Shown here: positions 1 through 8,097 of the stretch, piece by piece
Layout: every line of letters starts with the position of its first letter
How positions within the stretch are numbered: position 1 is the first letter of the stretch
Source: Brevibacterium mcbrellneri ATCC 49030
GTDB lineage: Bacteria; Actinomycetota; Actinomycetes; Actinomycetales; Brevibacteriaceae
DNA: 44,826 nt
Direction of reading: 5' to 3'
NCBI RefSeq assembly: GCF_000178455.1
Contig: NZ_ADNU01000085.1
Coordinates: 1-44,826, forward strand
Notes under the pieces: model-generated
The model's input: only the letters and a program-made list of their open reading frames with translations
Told to the model about the DNA's origin: nothing
The model's database searches: none
Made by a program: the position numbers and the translations under genes

Positions 1-75
1 GTCTGGACTTGGCTTTATGCCCCGGATCGCTTCATTTGGACTGCCTTCTCATAAGGATGGGACGGACCAAGCAAC
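1..75 (-). repeat. Diverged 75-bp gene-start repeat, copy A
   Basis: Positions 1-75 align without gaps to 943-1017. The first 50 positions match at 44 of 50, and similarity continues more weakly to a shared ACCAAGCA. Read on the minus strand, both copies carry an AGAAGG ribosome-binding site followed about 8 nt later by a start codon: ATG at 35-33 here, GTG at 977-975 in copy B. Both then encode Met-Lys-Arg-Ser. Copy A meets a TAA at codon 7, and its continuation runs off the window edge, so it is either decayed or starts elsewhere. The two copies look like duplicated 5' ends of one gene family. Confidence 0.7.
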
Positions 76-102
76 TTTGAGGTCATCGTGCGCACGAAAG
101 CC

Positions 103-141
103 GTTTACTCTACAACCTTCGCGGAGGGTTGTAGAGTAAAC
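103..141. promoter_or_regulatory. Perfect palindrome with TTTACTCTACA half-sites
   Basis: Two perfectly complementary 15-nt arms (103-117 and 127-141) flank a 9-nt centre. Each arm contains TTTACTCTACA. The palindrome lies about 70-110 nt upstream, on the minus strand, of the copy A start at position 35, so an operator for that gene is a reasonable guess. A short T run at 146-150 on the plus strand makes a terminator possible, but no plus-strand gene precedes it. Confidence 0.6.
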
Positions 142-183
142 ACCCTTTTTGATCGTTTTGTTCACGTTTTCGGACCAAAATCG

Positions 184-247
184 GCACGTTACTCTACACG
201 CCTAGTCCAGCGCAGCGCAGAACTGTAGAGAAAACCACCTAACGTGC
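184..247. promoter_or_regulatory. Nested palindrome with the same CTCTACA half-sites
   Basis: An outer pair of arms (GCACGTTA at 184-191, TAACGTGC at 240-247) encloses an inner pair (CTCTACA at 192-198, TGTAGAG at 224-230). The inner half-sites are the same motif as in the palindrome at 103-141, giving four copies within about 130 bp. Repeated half-sites in two spaced palindromes are typical of operator sites for a dimeric repressor. I cannot name the protein from the sequence alone. Confidence 0.5.
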
Positions 248-301
248 TTGCCGTACACCTGGAACACCCGCCCCCATAACCCCTGGCGGTAAGAAAAAGG
301 G

Positions 302-332
302 GAAAACAAAACCCACCCAGAAACCCGGGTGG
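302..332 (-). terminator. Probable terminator after the small acidic gene
   Basis: On the minus strand a short stem (GGGTGG at 327-332 against CCACCC at 313-318) is followed by a T-rich stretch (302-312 read in reverse). It lies about 80 nt downstream of the stop of the gene at 409-744. A second pair of arms (GAAGGTGGC at 352-360, GCCACCTTC at 398-406) sits between them with a long loop. The stem is short, so this is tentative. Confidence 0.4.
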
Positions 333-408
333 ATAAGAGCAATGAATGAGCGAAGGTGGCTGGCCTGCCCTCGAGTAGAACTCACGGTGGGCTGGCTGCC
401 ACCTTCAC

Positions 409-744
409 TCACATCGTATCTGGTAGATGGTAAGTAGGAGCATTCCCGTCGTGGTCAATAGCGTTCTGTTTCCTAATGTTGTCCTGGCACTCCATGAATT
501 CTTCAAATTCCTGCCCAAGATCAAACCGTTCAGGAAGATCACGGAACTGCTCAACCAAATGATCCGGCCATAACACGCCTTCGTGGCACGCCTCCAACCA
601 CAGCCCTTCAAGCGCTGCGTGCGTCTCGTTGTGCTCAATCAGCGAGTCAATAACAGACAGCTCATAGTCAGTGCGGCCCAGCTCGTTAACTGCAAACTCT
701 CGCGCCGCTTCAGTGAGCTTATCCAGTTCATCTTGCCTGCGCAT
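409..744 (-). CDS. Small acidic hypothetical protein
   Basis: This is a 111-residue acidic protein that I do not recognise. The start is placed at the ATG at 744, which has GGTGAGG about 6 nt upstream; an open frame continues 30 codons further but has no better start. The sequence looks helical and soluble, with no signal peptide or membrane segment. The central stretch (roughly residues 45-75, with a HNETHAALEGLW core) loosely resembles small immunity proteins of the MafI type, which is only an impression. It lies 17 nt downstream of a decayed AbiEi-like frame, in an accessory-looking region, so a defence or toxin-immunity role is possible but unproven. Confidence 0.5.
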   Translation of the reverse strand: MRRQDELDKLTEAAREFAVNELGRTDYELSVIDSLIEHNETHAALEGLWLEACHEGVLWPDHLVEQFRDLPERFDLGQEFEEFMECQDNIRKQNAIDHDGNAPTYHLPDTM

Positions 745-761
745 CGCTACCTCACCCCTGA

Positions 762-977
762 CTATCCCAGCCTGTAAATACTGGCCACACGAGATTGGCA
801 CTTCGCGTTTAATACCACAGCAACACGAACACAATGTCCGTTTACAAACCCAGCATACGAAACGCGACTAGGTTCACGGCAATCTATCCGCGATGGCAAC
901 CGCAAATCAGACTCTGCAACTTCACCGATGCCGTATTGCGCCGTCTGGGCTTGGCTTAATGCTTCGGAACGCTTCAC
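762..977 (-). pseudogene. Decayed AbiEi-like winged-helix N-terminus
   Basis: A 71-codon frame starts at GTG 977, with AGAAGG upstream. Its beginning (MKRSEALSQAQTAQYGI) resembles the N-terminal winged helix of AbiEi-type antitoxins, where a short helix precedes an AQ-x-G motif. Its end (SRVASIYRLG) resembles the RV-x-x-G-x-Y-R motif that closes that domain. The stretch between does not fit the domain, and the frame stops where a full protein would continue. A frameshifted or truncated remnant is the likeliest reading; it could also be a chance open frame. AbiEi proteins are known autorepressors that bind inverted repeats, which would suit the nearby palindromes. Confidence 0.35.
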
Positions 978-1017
978 TTGGACTGCCTTCTCACGATGAT
1001 GAGAAACACCAAGCAGC
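943..1017 (-). repeat. Diverged 75-bp gene-start repeat, copy B
   Basis: This is the partner of the repeat at 1-75 and covers the ribosome-binding site and first codons of the frame at 762-977. Unlike copy A, the first codons remain open. No TTTACTCTACA palindrome is present upstream of this copy, although an AAACCGTTTACC string at 1037-1048 echoes the AAGCCGTTTACT next to the palindrome of copy A. The rest of 745-1198 shows no other supported gene. Confidence 0.65.
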
Positions 1018-1198
1018 CGAACACGCTTGGAAACCGTTTACCGACCAAAAACCACTACGCAAAAAATAACCAAAACAAACGACTAGGCCCAAAACCTGCA
1101 GTGGAAGTGTGGGCAAAATGTGGTCGAAACCTGTTTTCGCTGAGCCTGACCTGGTGCTTGTGGCCTTCTGACCAGGGGTTTTGCTTGTTATTTGTGTG

Positions 1199-1272
1199 TC
1201 CCCCCAGTGGGACTCGAACCCACACTGGATCGATTTTAAGTCGACTGTCTCTGCCGATTGGACTATGGGGGG
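1199..1272 (-). tRNA. tRNA with anticodon UAA (Leu by codon), short variable loop
   Basis: A 74-nt cloverleaf on the minus strand has a 7-bp acceptor (CCCCCCA with TGGGGGG), discriminator A, a 5-bp anticodon stem (GTCGA with TCGAT), loop CTTAAAA and T-arm GTGGG-TTCGAGT-CCCAC. The anticodon at positions 34-36 is UAA, which reads the leucine codon UUA. Bacterial tRNA-Leu is normally a class II tRNA with a long variable arm, but here the variable region is only 5 nt (CCAGT). The first pair is C1-G72. CCA is not encoded. The tRNA call is firm; the amino acid identity is not. Confidence 0.85.
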
Positions 1273-1296
1273 CAGGGTTTTACCCTACAACAGTTT

Positions 1297-1328
1297 GAGA
1301 GGCGACCACACACGCATGGTCGCCTCTC
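1297..1328 (-). terminator. Stem-loop after ndh
   Basis: Perfect 12-bp arms (GAGAGGCGACCA at 1297-1308, its complement at 1317-1328) close an 8-nt loop just beyond the ndh stop at 1342. No good T run follows on the minus strand, so termination efficiency is uncertain. Confidence 0.55.
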
Positions 1329-1341
1329 ACACGTCTAACGC

Positions 1342-2715
1342 TTACTTCTTAGCCGGTTCCTTACGAGGAGCTGGCTTGGAGTGAGCAGCCTCTACGAAGT
1401 TCTTACGTGGAACATCCAGGTCCTTCAACGCGGTGAGGTCGCGACCAGCCACGAAGTTGAGGAACCAGTTGGTGAACACACGCAGCTTACGGTCCACGGT
1501 AGGAATTGCGTAGCCGTGGTATCCACGGTGCATGAGCCATGCGAGGAAGCCGCGGGTTTCGAAGTCACCCATCTGAGCGACACCCTTGTACAGTCCCATA
1601 CCGGCAACCGCACCCAGTGACTTGTGGAAGTACTGGCGGAATTCGGTTTCGCCGCGCAGAGCAGCCAAGATGTTAGCGGCCAGAACAGGAGCCTGACGAA
1701 CAGCGTGCTGAGCGTTTGGCACGCAATAGCCACCTACACCGCCACCGGAGAGGTCAGGAACCGCAGCGTTGTCACCAGCACCCCAAGCGCCTTCAACAAC
1801 ACCGTTTTCGTCTTCAACACGCAGGTCAGCACGAACCGTGAGGCGGCCGCGGTCGTCCAGTGGAAGGTCCGAGTCAACCAGCAGTGGGTTAGCCTTCACG
1901 CCGGCGTTCCACACGATGGTGTCAGCGTCGAACTCTTCACCGTTGGACAGCTTGCAACGCTTGTTAGTGCAGTCCTGCAGGAAGGTTTCGAGGTACACGT
2001 CAACGCCACGTTCACGCAGGTGGTCGACAACCCAGCGTGCCTGCGCTTCGCCAACTTCTGGCATAACGCGAGGTGCAGCTTCAACCAGAACAAAGCGAAC
2101 GTCAGCTTCCGTGAGGGTTTCGTGCTGCGCAACTGCAGAGCGCACCATGTCTTCGATTTCAGCGAGCGCTTCAATTCCAGCGAACCCACCACCGACGAAC
2201 ACGAACGTCAGGGCCTTACGACGTTCTTCGTCGTTCTCCATGAGAGCCGCAGCGTCGAGCTGGTTGAGGATGTGGTCGCGCAGAGCAACAGCTTCTTCAA
2301 TGCGCTTGACACCAATAGCTTCTTCGTCCAAACCAGGGATCGGGAGTGCACGTGCAACCGAACCGGCAGCCAACACAATGTGGTCGTAGTCCAGTTCAAA
2401 TGCTTCGTCACCTTCAGGCTCAACAACCGCGTACTTCTTGGCGTGGTTGATGGAGCGCACGTAACCGGTGACAACTTCTGCACCCTTGAGGTTGCGACGC
2501 AGTGGCACCACAGCGTGGCGCGGTTCGATTGAACCAGCGGCAACTTCTGGAAGGAACGGCTGGTAAGTCATGTACGGGTTGGGGTCAACAACGGTGACAG
2601 TTGCTTCACCTCGACCCAGGTTCTTCAGCAGGTTCTGGGCGGTAACCAGTCCGAGGTAACCTCCACCTACTACGAGGACGCGTGGACGCAATTTGCTATT
2701 ACGAATCAAAGCCAT
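1342..2715 (-). CDS. ndh: Type II NADH:quinone oxidoreductase
   Basis: This 457-residue flavoprotein oxidises NADH and reduces membrane quinone without pumping protons. An N-terminal FAD-binding Rossmann motif (VVGGGYLG, residues 15-22) is followed by a second, NADH-binding one (FVGGGFAGIE, 173-182). The second FAD contact GAGDNA lies at 312-317, next to a NAQHAVRQ segment (334-341) of the type that lines the quinone site. The C-terminal third is expected to provide an amphipathic membrane-binding surface. Length and motif order fit the family. It lies 52 nt downstream of the S8 protease gene. The ATG start has only a weak GAG upstream. Confidence 0.93.
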   Translation of the reverse strand: MALIRNSKLRPRVLVVGGGYLGLVTAQNLLKNLGRGEATVTVVDPNPYMTYQPFLPEVAAGSIEPRHAVVPLRRNLKGAEVVTGYVRSINHAKKYAVVEPEGDEAFELDYDHIVLAAGSVARALPIPGLDEEAIGVKRIEEAVALRDHILNQLDAAALMENDEERRKALTFVFVGGGFAGIEALAEIEDMVRSAVAQHETLTEADVRFVLVEAAPRVMPEVGEAQARWVVDHLRERGVDVYLETFLQDCTNKRCKLSNGEEFDADTIVWNAGVKANPLLVDSDLPLDDRGRLTVRADLRVEDENGVVEGAWGAGDNAAVPDLSGGGVGGYCVPNAQHAVRQAPVLAANILAALRGETEFRQYFHKSLGAVAGMGLYKGVAQMGDFETRGFLAWLMHRGYHGYAIPTVDRKLRVFTNWFLNFVAGRDLTALKDLDVPRKNFVEAAHSKPAPRKEPAKK

Positions 2716-2767
2716 AGTCTCATGCTATCGCTTGATCCGGTGTTTCACGAACGCGCCCCCTGAATGT

Positions 2768-4051
2768 TCATCGCATCTTTCCTGAGTCGTTTTTTCCGCG
2801 TCGACTTTGCACCAACCACACGACTACACCGGACAGAATTAGCGCACCCCCTACGCTCAAAAGAGGTACGTAAAACCACGGCAGTTGGTTGCGGTCGTGA
2901 GGGGTGGGTTGATGGGCCGAGGTGGTTCCCGGGTTGTCCGCGTCACCTTCGATAACGTCTTTTCCTGGCTTGGATGACTCTTGAGCCCGGCGGTGCATGC
3001 GCACCCATTCGGCTAGCTCTTTCTTTGCCGATTTCACATCCTTGCCAGGTTTCGCATCAAGGGCCGCAACCGGGTCGATCCGCCCGTGTCCCACAATGGG
3101 GTCAACAGGTTTTTCCTGGTCGTGACCCTTCACGGGTTTCGCCGTGGAGGTCACGGCAGCCACCACCTGATCGGCCGAATACTCAGGGTGTTCGGAACGG
3201 ATCAGCGCAGCTACACCGGATACAAAGGGGGCAGCAAAGGAACAGCCTTCCGCCTCGGCGTACCCACCTTCATAGTACGGAACAGGAATTTTTTGCGCCG
3301 GCCCCATCAGATCAACCGCAATGCCTGGCGCGGTCGACTCCGAATCGATTGAGTCGTCCTTCTTCAGACCCCCAACACCTACGACTCCCGGAACCGTAGC
3401 TGGCGACCAGGCTCGAGTTGCGCCCTGGGAAGCATTACCCACACACGCGATGATCACCGCGTCTTTTTCATAGGCGTAAGAAAACGCCTCATCCCAGTAT
3501 TCTGGCCACGCGGGATCGGCCCACCCAAGCGACATGTTAATGACCTTGGCTCCGTTATCCACGGACCACTTAATGGCGTCAGCTGCCTGTTGGCGCGAAG
3601 AAGGTGCGTCCGCTGGTCCACCTGAACCCAGCCACATGGACGCGGATAAGAGTTCAGCGTCTGGAGCGACTCCACGTGGACCCAGATTAGAACCGTTCCC
3701 TGCGATGACTCCGGCAACAGCCGTGCCGTGCCGCACTGTGTCCTTTGGCCCTACCGGGGTTTGGCCGTCCGTTTTTGACCCGGAGAAGTCCTTTGCCCCA
3801 ACGACTTTGCCCGTGAGGTTTTCGTGGTCACCCTTGACCCCGGAATCAATGATGGCGACCTTGACGCCCTTCCCTGTTGTGCGTTCCCAGGCCTTGTCGA
3901 TTCCATACGACTCGATAAACCACTGACCGGGTGACGCTTTTGGGGCGGCGTGCACCGGGGCGCCGGGGCTCAACAGTGAACCACCCAACACCAGGATTGC
4001 AAGTGAACCTAGCACCTGGCGGAGTTTAGGCACGTGACCTCGCCACGCCAA
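2768..4051 (-). CDS. Mycosin-like subtilisin-family serine protease
   Basis: This 427-residue protein has an N-terminal signal sequence (about residues 8-36), an S8 catalytic domain, a charged linker and a C-terminal membrane helix (about 392-415) followed by basic residues. The catalytic triad is visible as Asp69 (IIDSG), His108 (RHGT) and Ser271 (GCSFAAP), with oxyanion Asn206. This layout is that of mycosins, the membrane-anchored proteases of type VII secretion, but no secretion genes are nearby. A function in surface protein processing is inferred. The start overlaps the end of ppx by 26 nt; a GTG at 4033 would shorten the overlap to 8 nt and is equally plausible. Confidence 0.88.
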   Translation of the reverse strand: MAWRGHVPKLRQVLGSLAILVLGGSLLSPGAPVHAAPKASPGQWFIESYGIDKAWERTTGKGVKVAIIDSGVKGDHENLTGKVVGAKDFSGSKTDGQTPVGPKDTVRHGTAVAGVIAGNGSNLGPRGVAPDAELLSASMWLGSGGPADAPSSRQQAADAIKWSVDNGAKVINMSLGWADPAWPEYWDEAFSYAYEKDAVIIACVGNASQGATRAWSPATVPGVVGVGGLKKDDSIDSESTAPGIAVDLMGPAQKIPVPYYEGGYAEAEGCSFAAPFVSGVAALIRSEHPEYSADQVVAAVTSTAKPVKGHDQEKPVDPIVGHGRIDPVAALDAKPGKDVKSAKKELAEWVRMHRRAQESSKPGKDVIEGDADNPGTTSAHQPTPHDRNQLPWFYVPLLSVGGALILSGVVVWLVQSRRGKNDSGKMR

Positions 4052-4961
4052 GTGCGATTCCGTCGAGAATGTCAGTTTCGCTACTCCGAATCGTCAGCCC
4101 TGGAGCGTCATCGACTATCCGAGTAATCAAGCGGGCGTACACGGTAGCGCCTGCGCCAATGACGTCTACACGTCCAGGGTGCATGTACGGTAACGCGGTC
4201 CGTTCCGCACGTGTCATGGCGGCGAGTTTCTGGCACGTTTCCAACACGCGGTCTGCCTCAAGTTGCGCACCGTGGATAGCGTGGGGGTCGTATGTGGGCA
4301 GGTCCAAATACGCTGCCGTGACTGTGGTGATAGTCCCGGCTACCCCCACCAAAGTGCGTGCCTGCGAAGTGTCGACTATTTGACGTGCACGGTCGTACCA
4401 CTCGTCGATGTCGGCCACCGCTGCCGCTACTTCTTCCTCGGTAGGCGGGTCAGAATGCATGTGTCGCTCGGTCATGCGCACGCACCCGATGTCCATCGAA
4501 AATGCACTGTTAACGGCATCCGTTCCCAAAACCAGCTCGGTTGAGCCGCCGCCCAGGTCCATGACGAGTGCCGGGTAGTCAACGCTTGCGCCCAGCCCGG
4601 CTGTCGCCCCAATGAACGACAGTCCGGCCTCTTCTTCCCCCGTGATGACTTCCGCTTCAATGCTCAAGCGTTCGCGCACGCCGGCAAAAAACGTTTCGCG
4701 GTTGGTGGCATCGCGGGTGGCCGAGGTGGCAACGAAGCGTGCGTGTTCCGCGCCGTGATCTGTGATGAGTTCAGCGTATTCGTCGATTGCTGAAAAGGTT
4801 CGTTCCAGTGCCTCAGGGGCGAACGCGCCTGTTGCGTCAACGCCTTGTCCTAAACGCACAACACGCATTTCGCGCACCACGTCGGTCAGCGTGGTGCCGT
4901 CTGTGTCGGCGATGAGGAGTCGAATTGAGTTGGTTCCGCAGTCAATGGCAGCAACTCGCAT
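4026..4961 (-). CDS. Ppx/GppA family exopolyphosphatase
   Basis: This 311-residue protein belongs to the actin-like ASKHA fold. It carries the phosphate-1 loop (IDCGTNSIRLLI, near residue 7) and the phosphate-2 motif (MDLGGGSTEL, near 138), the two signatures of exopolyphosphatase / guanosine pentaphosphatase. Members hydrolyse polyphosphate or convert pppGpp to ppGpp. It is of the short actinobacterial kind, with no C-terminal HD-like domain. It is coupled to DUF501 by a TAATG overlap. Which substrate it prefers cannot be decided from sequence. Confidence 0.9.
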   Translation of the reverse strand: MRVAAIDCGTNSIRLLIADTDGTTLTDVVREMRVVRLGQGVDATGAFAPEALERTFSAIDEYAELITDHGAEHARFVATSATRDATNRETFFAGVRERLSIEAEVITGEEEAGLSFIGATAGLGASVDYPALVMDLGGGSTELVLGTDAVNSAFSMDIGCVRMTERHMHSDPPTEEEVAAAVADIDEWYDRARQIVDTSQARTLVGVAGTITTVTAAYLDLPTYDPHAIHGAQLEADRVLETCQKLAAMTRAERTALPYMHPGRVDVIGAGATVYARLITRIVDDAPGLTIRSSETDILDGIALGVARSRA

Positions 4962-5461
4962 TATCTTTGTACCCCCGGAACGTTGTTCATGCGTTCAATT
5001 GCACGGTCACCAATTGGGTTGACACCCGGACCGGCGGCCAGCGCGTGACCAACCAGAGCGTGTAGGCACTTGACACGGTTGGGCATCCCACCGGCGGAAA
5101 AGTCAGCGATTTCTTCGACGAACTCAATTCCGGCCTCATCCCCCAGTGTTTTGCGATCGTGCAAATACGCGCGGTGAGCTGCCAAGTATTGAGCGGCCAG
5201 TTCTTCATTTTCTGCGAGTTCAGCGGTCCATTCGGACATGATCCCGGAGGCTTCTAGTCGCGAACATTCCGCAACGTAGTCAGGGTGTGTCAGGTAGTAC
5301 GTGGTGGGGAACGGTGAACCGTCTTCTAAGCGCGGTGCTGTGGCAATCACAAGCGGTTCCCCGGTGACGGATCGAGCTGCGACTCCAAGTACTCCCCGGG
5401 GGATCCGACCTAACTGTTGGCGCACTGTTTCCAAATCTGCCTTACTCGCCAGGCCGACCAT
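4961..5461 (-). CDS. DUF501 domain protein
   Basis: This 166-residue protein belongs to DUF501, an actinobacterial family of unknown function found between the FtsB/DivIC-like gene and ppx. A conserved-looking core runs from IPRGVLGVAARS through the TTYYLTHP segment to a C-terminal MPNRVKCLHALVGH. The Cys and His there are suggestive of a metal or thiol role, but I know of no demonstrated activity. It starts 2 nt after the stop of the ftsB-like gene and ends in a 1-nt overlap with ppx, so the three genes are very probably cotranslated. Confidence 0.88.
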   Translation of the reverse strand: MVGLASKADLETVRQQLGRIPRGVLGVAARSVTGEPLVIATAPRLEDGSPFPTTYYLTHPDYVAECSRLEASGIMSEWTAELAENEELAAQYLAAHRAYLHDRKTLGDEAGIEFVEEIADFSAGGMPNRVKCLHALVGHALAAGPGVNPIGDRAIERMNNVPGVQR

Positions 5462-5463
5462 TG

Positions 5464-5910
5464 CTATTCCTCCGTTGCTAGCCCCACAGTCTTCAAGGAA
5501 TCCGAAAGTTCAACGTACCAGGGACGTTGCCGTTCACCCTTGTTCGCTTGATTTGCTGAACCGTGTTCGTCCTTGTCAGATTCTACGATAAATATCTTTT
5601 CACCCGGCTTGGCGTAATGGTATTCGTCACGCGCACGCCGTTCGATGTGCTTGGGGTCTTTGAGCTCTTGCTGTTTCTTCTCGAGGTCTCGGATCTCTTG
5701 TTCTGTCGCTGCGTTGTCGCGCTCCAGAACACTGATTTGTTGAGCTTGCCTAATCCCTGTTGTCACGGTGGGCACGAACATGAGTGCCACCAAGATGAAA
5801 ACCCCTGCAAGTGCAGTTTTGCGCCCAAAGCTCAGACGCTTACGTGGCTTTTTGCGACCGGAAGATTTTGAGGACGAGGTCACACGATGACTCTGCGTTT
5901 TCTTGTTCAT
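5464..5910 (-). CDS. FtsB/DivIC-like septum formation initiator
   Basis: This 148-residue bitopic membrane protein has a basic cytoplasmic N-terminus (residues 1-30), one transmembrane helix (about 31-50), a coiled coil (about 55-85, rich in Glu, Gln and Lys) and an extracytoplasmic tail. This is the layout of the FtsB/DivIC family, which bridges FtsL and FtsQ in the divisome. The motif DPKHIERRARDEYHYAKPGE (84-103) is characteristic of the family. It sits downstream of eno in the order usual for actinobacteria, separated from it by a hairpin terminator. Confidence 0.9.
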   Translation of the reverse strand: MNKKTQSHRVTSSSKSSGRKKPRKRLSFGRKTALAGVFILVALMFVPTVTTGIRQAQQISVLERDNAATEQEIRDLEKKQQELKDPKHIERRARDEYHYAKPGEKIFIVESDKDEHGSANQANKGERQRPWYVELSDSLKTVGLATEE

Positions 5911-5941
5911 GAGACCTCGTCATTCGCGCGTAGGGGAAGGG

Positions 5942-5974
5942 AAAAGCACGACACTTGTAGTGTGCCGTGCTTTT
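5942..5974 (-). terminator. eno terminator
   Basis: A nearly perfect hairpin with AAAAGCACG and CGTGCTTTT at its outer ends ends in four T on the minus strand. It lies about 50 nt beyond the eno stop and before the ftsB-like gene. Confidence 0.75.
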
Positions 5975-6024
5975 CGTTGAACGCGAAGGCTATTCGCGGG
6001 TGTGTTGATTATCCGTTGTGCGGA

Positions 6025-7314
<1,290 letters not shown>

Positions 7315-7347
7315 TTATAAACACGTCGAGAGGCTTCACGTGTAACT

Positions 7348-8097
7348 CTAATGCACAAGCAGTTTGTGACGGAGGAGGTCCGGCGTTTTTGCATCCATGC
7401 CACCTGACAAAAGAAACTTCTCCACTCCTCCAAATTCTTCGTCTACCCGCCGCAACATGTTGTCCATGTAGACGCGCGGGGCTTGCGTGGCAGTCTCTGA
7501 CAGGTTTGCCACAATTCCGGCGTTAGCAAAGTTCGCACTGATCGCGGCCAGAAACTCCGCCCCAAGGAACTGTTCTGTCGCGTTGTAGTCGGTCACCACG
7601 TCGTCACGCGCAACCCCTACGAGTTCGTGGATGAACGCCGTGACCACCCCTGTGCGGTCTTTTCCGGCCGAACAGTGGTACACCAAGGGACCTTCGGCAT
7701 TGGCGACCAAGTCAATCACGTGCGCAACGTTCATGGCGAAGTGATCGAGCAAGACACCATACAGAGTTTCCAAGTCACGCTTTTCTAGCACCAACCGGTC
7801 GGGTCGTTCACGATCCGCTGGGTAAAGCCGGTTACCGAACAGTGGCGCATGAATGTGGTTGACCTGCAGGTCCCCCAGCGCGTTAGGCGCGTTGGTGCGT
7901 TCCCGTTCCTCACGCAGGTCGATCACCATGACGATGCCCAGTTCGTGAAGGCGCGTCCGTGCGTCGTCGGTCAGGGCGGACAACCCGTCAGAGCGAAACA
8001 CTTTGTGTTGCACGACCTGCCCTAAAGGTGTGTTCCAACCTCCAATGTCACGGAAGTTGAACGTTCCGCCGATCTCAATGCGTGTCGGTTGGTGCAC
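7348..8097 (-). CDS. Tyrosine-protein phosphatase (MptpB/DSP-like)
   Basis: A 249-residue phosphatase of the Y_phosphatase3 type. The catalytic P-loop is HCSAGKDRTG, with nucleophile Cys142 and the invariant Arg; the extra Lys and Asp in the loop match the MptpB group, which acts on phosphotyrosine and phosphoinositides. An N-terminal FNFRDIGGW motif is also typical. The start is set at GTG 8097 because AGAGG stands 6 nt upstream. An open frame extends 20 codons further to 8157 but would overlap mazG by 83 nt; the chosen start overlaps by 23 nt. It sits between mazG and eno. No signal peptide is seen. Confidence 0.85.
   Translation of the reverse strand: MHQPTRIEIGGTFNFRDIGGWNTPLGQVVQHKVFRSDGLSALTDDARTRLHELGIVMVIDLREERERTNAPNALGDLQVNHIHAPLFGNRLYPADRERPDRLVLEKRDLETLYGVLLDHFAMNVAHVIDLVANAEGPLVYHCSAGKDRTGVVTAFIHELVGVARDDVVTDYNATEQFLGAEFLAAISANFANAGIVANLSETATQAPRVYMDNMLRRVDEEFGGVEKFLLSGGMDAKTPDLLRHKLLVH

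Noticed and set aside
103..150. Palindrome followed by five T, read as an intrinsic terminator
   Set aside because: No plus-strand gene ends before it, and the same half-site recurs in a second palindrome, which fits operators better.
103..247. Repeated TTTACTCTACA read as a CRISPR array
   Set aside because: The copies are inverted, only four in number and irregularly spaced; there are no uniform spacers and no cas genes.
1199..1272. Nonsense suppressor tRNA
   Set aside because: The anticodon is UAA, which reads UUA; a UAA suppressor would need anticodon UUA. The 5-bp anticodon stem fixes the register.
1624..2532. A 302-codon open frame on the plus strand
   Set aside because: It lies entirely antisense to ndh and its protein resembles nothing. 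High third-position GC in ndh creates such frames. The same holds for the long plus-strand frames at 9355-10299 (opposite mfd), 22981-24057 (opposite purH) and 40849-41904 (opposite adhP).
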